From an uncultured Clostridia bacterium (GTDB lineage Bacteria > Bacillota > Clostridia > TANB77 > CAG-508), in NCBI GenBank assembly GCA_934167175.1, contig CAKPKF010000001.1, positions 76,941 to 140,940 on the forward strand: DNA of 64,000 nt, written 5' to 3'. A program made the position numbers and the translations under genes. This document shows, piece by piece, positions 55,741-63,944 of this stretch; the first letter of the stretch is position 1, and every line of letters begins with the position of its first letter. The notes under the pieces are model-generated. The model was not told the origin of the DNA, ran no database searches, and saw only the letters and a list, made by a program, of their open reading frames with translations.

Positions 55741-58236
55741 ATGAATTTGTATGATTATTTTAAAAAAAATATACAAATGAATAGAATAAAAGATTTTAAA
55801 AGTGATACATATGAGTTAGCTTTAACCAGATATGTTATGAAAGAAGCTTCAAAACTTTTTTACCGTAATTATACTTTTTTCTTAAACAAAGAAAATATAA
55901 ATGATAGAGATGCTATATACAATAAAGAAATAGATTTGAGTAATGTACAAGATTTTTCAATCGTTTGCAAAAGTTATTGTGACATACTTAGAGAACTGCT
56001 AAAACAAATATATCAAATAGATTCTGAGGTAATCTCCGCTTATAATGATAGATTTAAACATGTTGACTTACTTATAAAAACCAAAGGAGGAAATAATTAT
56101 ATTGTTGACCCATTAACAGATTTAATTGAAATGCAAGTAGCTTTAAAAACTAACAACTTTGCCTCAAAAAAATACTATGAAAATTCTTATGTAGGAATAC
56201 TTGATAATGTTAATTTTCTTACAGAAGATGAATTAGAACAAATAGATGATAAAATTGGATATAAAAATGATACTGTTTACTTGGATGACTCTTTAAGAAA
56301 TTTGAAAAATGATTTTTATAATTTTGAAGAATTTTTACAAAAAAACGAATCTATCGCAATAGAACTATTGGGGAATGAATATGATGGTAAAAAACTTTCT
56401 GGATATGAAAAAATAGATTTAAAATTAAAATATATTAGTAATCATTTGAACAATAGAAAATATTTAAATGGTTTTGTGGAATTAATAATGTTTTCTGATA
56501 TAGTCATAAAAAATGTATTTTCAGAAGAAGAACAAAATAAAATACATGCTTATAGCTTTTTTGTTGATAAAGAGGATTTACAAAATTTTGAGTTATCAAA
56601 TATTCTTAAAAATTCTGAAGACAGAAAAAGAGGAAGAGTTATCAGCATAAATGGAAAAAACTATATATTTTCATTAAATGAAAATACATTACAATATGAT
56701 GATAAACAATGGCAACAAATTGTAAAAGAAAACAATATATTTGTTAGACCAGAATATCCTGTTCAATTATTAAAATATATTAAAAATAATGGAACAGATA
56801 GAAATATAGTACATAATAATGAATTCTTAAGATTATTTAATAAATTTGAAACAGCTTTATTAAATAGTGGAAAAACTTTAGAAGATATAAAGAATGATAA
56901 TATTTCTATTCAAAGAGATATGATTTTGACTAAATTTGGGAACAACTATATTTCATATAAGATAGAAAATGGTCATTTAGTAGTCAAGGATCATGGTAAG
57001 AATCAGAAACATATCATTATTTACGAAGACGAAGGAAGAAATATTACTTATAAAATAGAACCTATTTTAAGACTTAATGAAAAATTATATTTGCATGAAT
57101 TTGATTCAAATGGATTATTTGATCTTGATGATGTTACTGAAATAGAAACATTAGTATCTCCAATGACAAATGGAAAGTATTTATCAAGAAATGCATCATA
57201 TTATGATGCAAAAACTTATTCAGAACTTTCAAATCAAAGGAGAGAATTACGAGAAATTCTAACAGAAGATTTTTCAAAAAGGAACTTTGTAATATTAGAA
57301 TATTTGGCTAATAGCTCTGCCAAAGTCTATTTTGAAGAATTAAAGAAAAAAATAGAAAATCAAGATAATAATGTACTACAAACTAAAAAATGTTTAGAAG
57401 AAGATTGCGAAAATATAATAAGATTTTTTGGCAATAAACCGTTATTAAAACCTATTTATGATTTACCAGAGGGAAAAGATAGAGTTTTAGATAGGCATAT
57501 TGAGATGGATAATAAACAAATATTATATTTATTTTGTTCTAATTTAAAATTTAGTAAACCCAAACATGTAATATGTCCAGGATTAGGTTCTATTTTTGTA
57601 GGTCCACTGTTAAAAAGTATGTATGGATTTGACTATACTAATATATTGTTTAGTCTATATTCAAAAGATGAAAAATTAAGAAATATTTCTGAACAAAAAG
57701 TATTTGATGAATTATTCAGCAATGATAAGTGGAATACAACATCAAATGAACTTTTATTAATTGATGATAATGTTGGCTCATGTAATACAATGAACACTAT
57801 AAGAAAACAGTTAAAAGAAAGAGAAAAAAATTGTAAATTTGGAGCAATTAAATATAATTGGAATTTTTATAATCAAGTTAAACACGGAGAACTAGATCAT
57901 CCAACTTTTGATATTAGTGAAGTTGATTTTTTAACGATACTAGATGACCCAGGATATTGGATAATGAGAGATTCTATAAAGGCATTGAAAGAAGAAGGCG
58001 GAGATGCTTATTTACAAGTTATGAAACAAGAAGGACTTAGAAAAGATGATATTCCAGATATATCGATTTTAATACAACTAGCAGAGAAATATTCTAAAAG
58101 TGCAGATGTTGACTTATATGATATGGATAGTGGAAAAATAAAAAAGAGTTCTGCTTTTTTATGTAAAAAATTAAAGGATCAAATAAAAGAGATTACTAGG
58201 GATGTTAAGTCTCAAGATTGGAGTAGAGATGAGTAA
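55741..58236 (+). CDS. Transglutaminase-like plus phosphoribosyltransferase-like protein
   Basis: An 831-aa soluble protein. Start at ATG 55741 (AAAGGA at 9 nt); an ATG at 55732 abuts the SD. Residues about 60-135 look like a transglutaminase-like cysteine-protease/transferase domain: Cys76/Cys80 in VCKSYCDILRELLK, His107 in RFKHVDLLIKT, Asp123 in NYIVDPLTDL. The middle (about 190-590) is unrecognised. The C-terminal part has a PRTase-like pattern, HVICPGLGSIFVGPLLKSM, with the PRPP-loop-like LLLIDDNVGSCNTMNTI (Asp675-Asp676), but with Ser-Cys instead of the usual Thr-Gly. It overlaps the NADAR gene by 8 nt. Family not recognised as a whole. Confidence 0.75.
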   Translation: MNLYDYFKKNIQMNRIKDFKSDTYELALTRYVMKEASKLFYRNYTFFLNKENINDRDAIYNKEIDLSNVQDFSIVCKSYCDILRELLKQIYQIDSEVISAYNDRFKHVDLLIKTKGGNNYIVDPLTDLIEMQVALKTNNFASKKYYENSYVGILDNVNFLTEDELEQIDDKIGYKNDTVYLDDSLRNLKNDFYNFEEFLQKNESIAIELLGNEYDGKKLSGYEKIDLKLKYISNHLNNRKYLNGFVELIMFSDIVIKNVFSEEEQNKIHAYSFFVDKEDLQNFELSNILKNSEDRKRGRVISINGKNYIFSLNENTLQYDDKQWQQIVKENNIFVRPEYPVQLLKYIKNNGTDRNIVHNNEFLRLFNKFETALLNSGKTLEDIKNDNISIQRDMILTKFGNNYISYKIENGHLVVKDHGKNQKHIIIYEDEGRNITYKIEPILRLNEKLYLHEFDSNGLFDLDDVTEIETLVSPMTNGKYLSRNASYYDAKTYSELSNQRRELREILTEDFSKRNFVILEYLANSSAKVYFEELKKKIENQDNNVLQTKKCLEEDCENIIRFFGNKPLLKPIYDLPEGKDRVLDRHIEMDNKQILYLFCSNLKFSKPKHVICPGLGSIFVGPLLKSMYGFDYTNILFSLYSKDEKLRNISEQKVFDELFSNDKWNTTSNELLLIDDNVGSCNTMNTIRKQLKEREKNCKFGAIKYNWNFYNQVKHGELDHPTFDISEVDFLTILDDPGYWIMRDSIKALKEEGGDAYLQVMKQEGLRKDDIPDISILIQLAEKYSKSADVDLYDMDSGKIKKSSAFLCKKLKDQIKEITRDVKSQDWSRDE

Positions 58237-58864
58237 GTTAAAAAAAGAATTAAAAGAATTTTTAGAATACAAGAAGAATTATAAATTTACACAAAAAGAA
58301 TTAATTGAAAAAGATGAACGTATATATTGTGAAAACATAGTACTTAAGGATAAGAATGGAAATAAGACTAGTGAAACAGAAAAATGGATTGATGTAGGAT
58401 ATAGAAATATAGGAGATTTCCCACAAATGCTTTCAAATTTGTTTCCATATAATTTTAAATTCAGAGGGAAAAAATTAGCTAGCATTGAAAATTTCTTTCA
58501 AGGAATAAAATTTAAAGACAAAAAAATACAAAATTATATATTTTCATATTATGGAACACAAGCTGTACATATAAAAGCGGCAAGTAATTATAATTGGAGG
58601 AAAACAGGGATAATATATTGGCAAGGAAAAGCAATAAAAAGAGATAGTATAGAATATGATTTGCTAATTGACGAATTATATATTTCAGCAATACAAAATC
58701 CTATTTATAGAGCAGTATTATGCAATTGTGATAAATATATCATTCATTCTATAGGAGAAAACGAAAAAAAAGAAACTACTTTTACTAGATATGAATTCGA
58801 ATTTCAGTTAAATTGTTTAAAAGATTTTCTACATAGTAAAGAAAAAGGAGGATTACATGAATAG
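58229..58864 (+). CDS. NADAR domain protein (DUF1768/YbiA-like)
   Basis: A 211-aa protein. Start at ATG 58229 inside the preceding gene, with SD GGAG at 58220-58223. Family signatures: LSNLFPYNFKFRGKKLASIE, NFFQGIKFKD and the C-terminal YDLLIDELYISAIQNPIYRA. NADAR proteins hydrolyse N-glycosidic bonds, including ADP-ribose on nucleobases and riboflavin intermediates. Here the Glu in ASIENFFQG is placed as the usual active-site residue. It overlaps both neighbours by 8 nt, so it is translationally coupled. Confidence 0.82.
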   Translation: MSKLKKELKEFLEYKKNYKFTQKELIEKDERIYCENIVLKDKNGNKTSETEKWIDVGYRNIGDFPQMLSNLFPYNFKFRGKKLASIENFFQGIKFKDKKIQNYIFSYYGTQAVHIKAASNYNWRKTGIIYWQGKAIKRDSIEYDLLIDELYISAIQNPIYRAVLCNCDKYIIHSIGENEKKETTFTRYEFEFQLNCLKDFLHSKEKGGLHE

Positions 58865-59336
58865 AATTGTTAATTGGCTAGGACAAACTATGGAATTTGA
58901 GGGGAATTTAAGTTTAGCTATTGCCAAACATGAAATAACAAACTTTCCAGGAAAGTATGTTTATGAGGATGAATTATTTAATATAGCTACAGATCCTGAA
59001 ATTCCTATAAAAGGGTATATGATATTAGCAATATCTAAAGAAACACTTACAATAACCGACTTAGCCAAAGAAGAAAGAAATAGATTAATTGATTTATCAA
59101 ATCGATTATTAGAAGCAATGCATAAGTCTGGTTTTGAAAAAGTGATGATATATCAAGATGAAGCAAGTTCTGGCAATTTACATATAAATTTTATTCCTAG
59201 ACATGAATGGACTTATAATTTTCATTCTAATTTTGGCGAGATGGGAATTTATGCAAAAAATAATCTTAATACAAGTGATGAGTATAGAAAAGAATTGTTA
59301 GAAAGTATCGAAGAAATTAAAAAGAATTTTAAATAA
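58857..59336 (+). CDS. HIT-domain protein, retains nucleophile His
   Basis: A 159-aa protein with SD AAGGAGG. It is a paralogue of the HIT domain of the WG fusion: both have ITN(L/F)PG, Y(L/V)YEDEL and DPEIPIKG(F/Y). The HIT motif reads Asn-Leu-His109-Ile-Asn-Phe-Ile-Pro-Arg-His-Glu-Trp: the middle nucleophile-position His is kept, but the first His and the Trp are Asn, and the zinc-type Cys pair is lost. The pattern suggests an active or semi-active nucleotidyl hydrolase/transferase paired with an inactive partner. Last gene of the cluster. Confidence 0.82.
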   Translation: MNRIVNWLGQTMEFEGNLSLAIAKHEITNFPGKYVYEDELFNIATDPEIPIKGYMILAISKETLTITDLAKEERNRLIDLSNRLLEAMHKSGFEKVMIYQDEASSGNLHINFIPRHEWTYNFHSNFGEMGIYAKNNLNTSDEYRKELLESIEEIKKNFK

Positions 59337-59349
59337 GACTACTAATTGC

Positions 59350-61084
59350 GTAGAGGATAATTCTTAATGAATTTCTCCCTCCCACACCACCGTAGATGCC
59401 GTTCAGCATACGGCGGTTTAATTTAGAACTTTATGAACTTTTTCATATTGGTCTAGTAGAAATACTAGACCTCTTTTTCTTAATCTTTCGTTTCTTGTGT
59501 TTGCACAACTAAAAGCGATTTCATGCATCAACCCTAATTGTCTTAGGGCTTTATATCTTCTTCCATTATTTCCATATTACAACTCTAATTCTTGTTCTAA
59601 GTTTTTATCAATATCGATTATTTTCTGTCTCATGTTTGCTATTCTAAATTAATTCATCCAACCTATTACTACATAATTTATTTTCTTTATTCTGTTATCT
59701 AAGTTAATTCTCCTACTCCTATCAGTTAATTGTTTCAGCCTTCTTGTTAGCTTTTGATATGACTTTATGTGTGGCTTTGTTTTCCATTGTCCTTTAAGTT
59801 TTTTCCAAAAGCTAAAACTCGGTTCGCTGCCTTTTCACTTTTAACAAGTATTATCAGTCATCTGCATATCTAACAAATTTTAGTTCTCTAGCTCCTAGTT
59901 CCTTGTCAATTCATTAAGCATTATATTACTTAGTATTGGAGAAATATTGCCCCCCTGTGGTGTTCCTTTTTCTGTCTTTTCAAATACTCCTTTTTCTAGT
60001 ACTCCTGCTTGTAGATATTTTCTTATTAATGATACAACTTCTTCATTTACTATTCTTATTATTATCGATATTAGTAAGTCTTGATTTACTGTATCAAAGA
60101 ACTTTTCTAGTTCTAAATCTACAGCCCATTTATACCCATTATTCATTATTTCTTTGACTTTTTGAATTGCATCGTGGCAACTTCTATTTGGTCTAAATCC
60201 ATAACTATTTTCTGAAAATATTGGTTCTCAAATTTTACTTAGTTGTTGTGCTATTGCTTGCTATATTACTATATCTACTACAGTTGGTATTCCTAGCTTT
60301 CTTTTACTTCCGTCTGTATTTGGTATTTCTACCATTCTTACTGCTTTTGGATTATATTTTTCTAATGTCTCCCCTGAACTTGGTTCCGTTTTCTTTCAAA
60401 TATTGTAGAAATTCATCTACTTGCATATTATCAATTCCACTTGCACCTTTATTTGCTTTCCCCCTCTTAAACGCTAAGTTCATGTTGCCTTTTGAAAGTA
60501 TTCTCTCAAGCAGTTCGTTAGTTACTGTTTTAGTATCGATTTCTTCTTTTGAAGACACAGCCCAAATACTAGGTACTTCTACATTGCCTTTAGTTTCCAA
60601 CTTATTCTCTTGTAGATAATCTTTAATATGAAGTTATCTACCATTATCATATTTTTGATTACCTTTCAAAAAAAATCTTCCTATCGATCAGTCCTTCACA
60701 AATTGTATATATCCAATTTACCAATATGACCTCTGCTGACTTCTGATATTTCACTCTAATATCTCTATTAGCATTTTCACACCTAGTTCAAGGTATTTCC
60801 AAAATATCAGACCTCCCCAGGTAAGAACAACAACCTTTCTCTCATATATCTGCCACATTTACTGTATGATCCTCGGATAGCTATTGGGCTTTGTTTTGTC
60901 AAGCAAACTCGCCCAGCTCAATTCAGCCTTATATGTGATTTCTGTTCGTCAGACCGAGATTTTGCTATTGACTTCTTTCAGATTCCACCTCACGATGGGC
61001 ACCATTGTCTTTGCTAATAGTTCGCCACTATCAGGCACTATATGGAACTTTCACCCACAAGTTGTTGCCCATGCTGGGGCACAC
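59350..61084 (-). mobile_element. Decayed group II intron
   Basis: The 5' end on the minus strand is GTGTGCCCC (61084 downward), matching the bacterial GUGYG intron start. A domain V-like hairpin and a domain VI-like stem with bulged A occur at about 59350-59415 (AACCGCCGTATGCTGAACGG, then ATCTACGGTGGTG). Between them lies a broken reverse transcriptase. The 3' boundary is approximate. It inserts just 14-20 nt beyond the last cluster gene, in opposite orientation. Confidence 0.8.
59418..60600 (-). pseudogene. Group II intron reverse transcriptase/maturase remnant
   Basis: LtrA-type frames are split. The N-terminal part at 60352-60600 has AFKRGKANKGASGIDNMQVD; the middle part at 59895-60146 has AVDLELEKFFDTVNQDLL and KGTPQGGNISPILSNIMLNE. 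The C-terminal end (FSCANTRNERLRKRGLVFLL) stops at 59418. Several frameshifts and in-frame stops, including one at the YADD catalytic box, make it inactive. Confidence 0.88.
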
Positions 61085-61094
61085 GCGAAATAAT

Positions 61095-61690
61095 AACCAC
61101 CCGTTTCTCGAGTGGTTTTCACATGCCTTTATAGGGCATATAACATTGTAGCACCTCAAGGTGCTGGCTTTTCACTTCGTTCAAGCCTTAACGCATTTAC
61201 TACTGTAGCAAACCCTTAAAAGGGTTATGGTTTTCCTTCTTTGTTAATTTATCTTCTAGTATATCTTCCTTTTCTTGGTCTCTTTTATATTTTCTAATTG
61301 TTGCTTCATTTAATCCGACTGTACTTACATAATATCCTGTTGCCCAGAAGTTACAATTTCCGTATTTATATCTTAAATTTGCATGATCTTTGAATATCAT
61401 CATTGAGCTTTTCCTTTCAAATGTCCCTCTACTATTTCTACTCCTTTCCACCTACACAAATCCTGGATATATCCCATTATATCTATTCTCAATTTATTAT
61501 ATATTACTTTTCTTCTATATTTTGGTATAAATATTATATGATATTTGCAATTCCACTTTGTATGTGATAAAGTATTGCTCATAGATATCACTCCTTTCTG
61601 ATATTTTGTTGGCTTGAACACTAACATTATATCATGGTTTGATATCTTTTTTCTGTAAGCCTTTAAAACAACACCAGCATAGCTAGCGTT
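61095..61690 (-). mobile_element. IS200-like element A (decayed)
   Basis: Bounded by a right-end hairpin at 61095-61117 (AACCACCCGTTTCTCGAGTGGTT, imperfect) and a left-end hairpin at 61670-61690 (AACGCTAGC TAT GCTGGTGTT on the minus strand, with G-U pairs). A tnpA remnant lies within. Exact termini uncertain, since IS200 elements have no inverted repeats or target duplications. Confidence 0.75.
61200..61582 (-). pseudogene. IS200-type transposase TnpA, internal deletion
   Basis: Starts MSNTLSHTKWNCKYHIIFIPK and continues to VEIVEGHL, then jumps directly to KGKSSMMIF with a shifted frame. The missing block normally holds the HUH catalytic motif (DHVHMLVS-like). Beyond it AEGYYVSTVGLNEATIRKY-like sequence (ATGYYVSTVGLNEATI) continues to the stop at 61200. 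Inactive. Confidence 0.85.
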
Positions 61691-61730
61691 TTTTTATTTC
61701 TCTTTGTGGTTCAACACACTAAAGCGAATA

Positions 61731-61757
61731 AGAGTATGTCCAAAAAGGACATACTCT
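61731..61757 (-). terminator. Hairpin after the radical SAM gene
   Basis: An 11-bp stem AGAGTATGTCC / GGACATACTCT with a 5-nt loop, 22 nt beyond the stop. On the minus strand only TATT follows, so termination may be weak. Confidence 0.6.
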
Positions 61758-61778
61758 ATTTTGTACGTATTGAAATAA

Positions 61779-63041
61779 TTAATAGTGAGTAATGAACTTT
61801 ATATTATCCAGATTTTCACGGAATTTCAATACGTGCCACAAACTTTCCATAAATCCATTATCCTTAAGTGAAGGACATTCAGTACAGTTTCTAGGGCAAT
61901 TTTGCATAATAAATTTAGCACTTTCACTATGCATAAGACTTTCAAGTTCGTTTTCTTTTCCTTCCATTACCCCATAGTGGTAGTTGAGATCTGTAATTTT
62001 ATCCCAAAGCACACAACACATGAGATTTGTTCCATATAATGGTGGAGAAATAAGAGAACTCCAACACCTAGTGGGCTTATCTCTTTCAAGCATTGTCCTA
62101 TTTTTGTAAGCAGTATTCAAATTGTTTGGAAGCTGAAAATCTTTAAGACCATAAGAATAAGCAAATTCCCTCAATTTTATAAGTTCTTCTACCTCTTTCT
62201 GTGAAATGCTTTCATCTTTAACACTCTCAAAATCAGGAATGATAACTTTAACTCCTTGAAATACATCTACACCAATATTTGCAATTGTACGAATGAATTC
62301 ATCGTAATGTCCTGCATTTAAAGGTCTAATACAGGTTCTAGTTCCGATTAATAAAGTATCTTCTTTTCCTGCTTTAGCTCTTGCATTACATAACCTATCC
62401 AAAAGATTAATTGCATCAACATATGAGAAATCTCTATTTTTAGATTTCTGATTAGAATAGATTTTGTAAGCTTCTGAACCAATACCAGGGAAACTAATTC
62501 TAATAAAAGCGACATTGTTTATCAAACATTCCAATAATTCATCAGATATTTGGCTTCCTGTACTCACATAGACAAGTCCCATATTGCATTCCTGATTTGC
62601 ATGCTCTAACATTTCAATCCTATTTTTGTATAAATCTGGATTACCTTCTCCACAAACTTCAAATCTGACTTTGGTAAAGCCACGTTTCGCTGAATAAGTA
62701 GAGATTTCACTCAAAATTCTTTTATACTTATCAATAGGAATCATCGGATATTTGATGTGCTGATCCTCAATAGCCCACTTTCTACTTGGACAAGCCAGAC
62801 AATCTTTGCAATCAAAGTCGCAGTATGGGAAATCTTTTGCACTTACTGAAAGAATTGGCATTTGATTAATTCCATGTTGAACTACATATTTGACTGCCTC
62901 ACAGTAATCTTTTTCTGTTAAAGGATAAAGATGCTGTGGAGACAAAGAACGTGAATACCAAATAGTTTTACCTGTTGCCATATCAAATGCTGAAAACTGT
63001 TTTGCTGTAAGGATACTATCCTTAAAAGATGTGTTGTTCAT
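61779..63041 (-). CDS. Radical SAM protein with C-terminal Cys cluster
   Basis: A 420-aa protein. Start ATG 63041 with SD GAAGGGGG. The radical SAM cluster motif CDFDCKDC (Cx3Cx2C) lies near residues 74-81, followed by LACPSRKWA. Further (beta/alpha)6-barrel signatures include VRFEVCGEGNPDL and LIGTRTCIRPLNAGHYDEF. An auxiliary cluster is likely at the C-terminus (CPRNCTECP). Somewhat richer in GC than nearby genes and lying between two IS200-like elements, it may have been acquired with them. SPASM-like twitch organisation suggests peptide or cofactor modification, but no substrate gene is adjacent. Confidence 0.87.
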   Translation of the reverse strand: MNNTSFKDSILTAKQFSAFDMATGKTIWYSRSLSPQHLYPLTEKDYCEAVKYVVQHGINQMPILSVSAKDFPYCDFDCKDCLACPSRKWAIEDQHIKYPMIPIDKYKRILSEISTYSAKRGFTKVRFEVCGEGNPDLYKNRIEMLEHANQECNMGLVYVSTGSQISDELLECLINNVAFIRISFPGIGSEAYKIYSNQKSKNRDFSYVDAINLLDRLCNARAKAGKEDTLLIGTRTCIRPLNAGHYDEFIRTIANIGVDVFQGVKVIIPDFESVKDESISQKEVEELIKLREFAYSYGLKDFQLPNNLNTAYKNRTMLERDKPTRCWSSLISPPLYGTNLMCCVLWDKITDLNYHYGVMEGKENELESLMHSESAKFIMQNCPRNCTECPSLKDNGFMESLWHVLKFRENLDNIKFITHY

Positions 63042-63168
63042 AATGTAATCCCCCTTCTATGTAAGAAATGTGACAATATTAAATTTTACAGTATTATGTT
63101 AACACTTTTTGCAATATTTGTCAATAATTATATCTATTAAAATAAATTATAATCATTTAACAAATCAT
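63042..63168. other. Upstream region of the radical SAM gene
   Basis: About 127 AT-rich bases that must hold the promoter; no clear -35/-10 pair. No gene. Confidence 0.35.
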
Positions 63169-63883
63169 AACCACACGTAAAACGGGTGGTTTGCTCTTAG
63201 TCTAGAAGGCTTTTGTACTGACACTTCTGGGCTTAAGCCCTTATGAACTGTTTGCCAACCGCATTTCTTTCTCAGGCTATCACTTAAATAGTCCTAGTCC
63301 TTTTTTCCTTTTCTTTTTTTCAAATGGAGCTACATATTCTTTTATACTTATTTGATCTGTTGCTATATCTTCCTGTAGTTGTTTTTTATATATTCTTCTA
63401 TTGCTTTTTTGTTTTTTCTTACTATATCCACATAATATCCTTTACCCCAAAAGTGCTGTTTCCATATTTATATTTTTAATTTGCATATCTGTCGAATATC
63501 ATCAAACTGTTTTTCCATTTTAAATATCACATTATACTTGCTACACTATACTTTGATGGAACACTTACAAGCATATGTATATGGTCTGGACATAATTCTG
63601 CCTCTATTATTTCTACTCCCTTTTGCTCACGTAATCTTCTTAATATCACTCCTATATCTTTTCTTATCTGTCCATATATTTGAATTCTTCTGTACTTTGG
63701 TGCAAATACCAAATGATATTTGCAATTCCATGTGCTGTGTGCTAAAATATTATTGTCTTTCATGACAAAATTCTCCTTTTTTTATTTTATTTGTGGTTGG
63801 CGAATCACAAATAAAATAAAAAAAGGAGGATTTTTTCTACTCATAGCTAGAAGCTTTTAGAACCCCGTGTAAAACACTGGGTT
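63169..63883 (-). mobile_element. IS200-like element B (decayed)
   Basis: A right-end hairpin at 63169-63191 (AACCACACG TAAAA CGGGTGGTT) closely resembles that of element A. A left-end hairpin lies at 63861-63883 (AACCCCGTGT AAA ACACTGGGTT). It carries a stop-interrupted tnpA. Confidence 0.75.
63290..63763 (-). pseudogene. IS200-type transposase TnpA, stop-interrupted
   Basis: Starts at 63763, with STWNCKYHLVFAPKYRRIQ and the catalytic LCPDHIHMLVSVPSKYSV (HUH His pair present), then stops at TGA after ASIM. Beyond it Y-L-K-W-K-N-S-L-M-I-F continues in frame with another stop, then shifts. The left part retains DIMWI-like sequence. The gene is a different copy from that of element A, since its HUH box is present. 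Confidence 0.82.
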
Positions 63884-63927
63884 TTCATAAATCAAAAAAT
63901 AAACAGTAAATTGAATTTACTGTTTAA

Positions 63928-63944
63928 ATATGGTCGAGGTGACA
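63928..63944. repeat. Proximal attachment site (att repeat) in tRNA-Pro
   Basis: ATATGGTCGAGGTGACA, identical to 51744-51760. Here 14 of the 17 bases belong to the 3' end of tRNA-Pro (minus strand). Confidence 0.85.
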
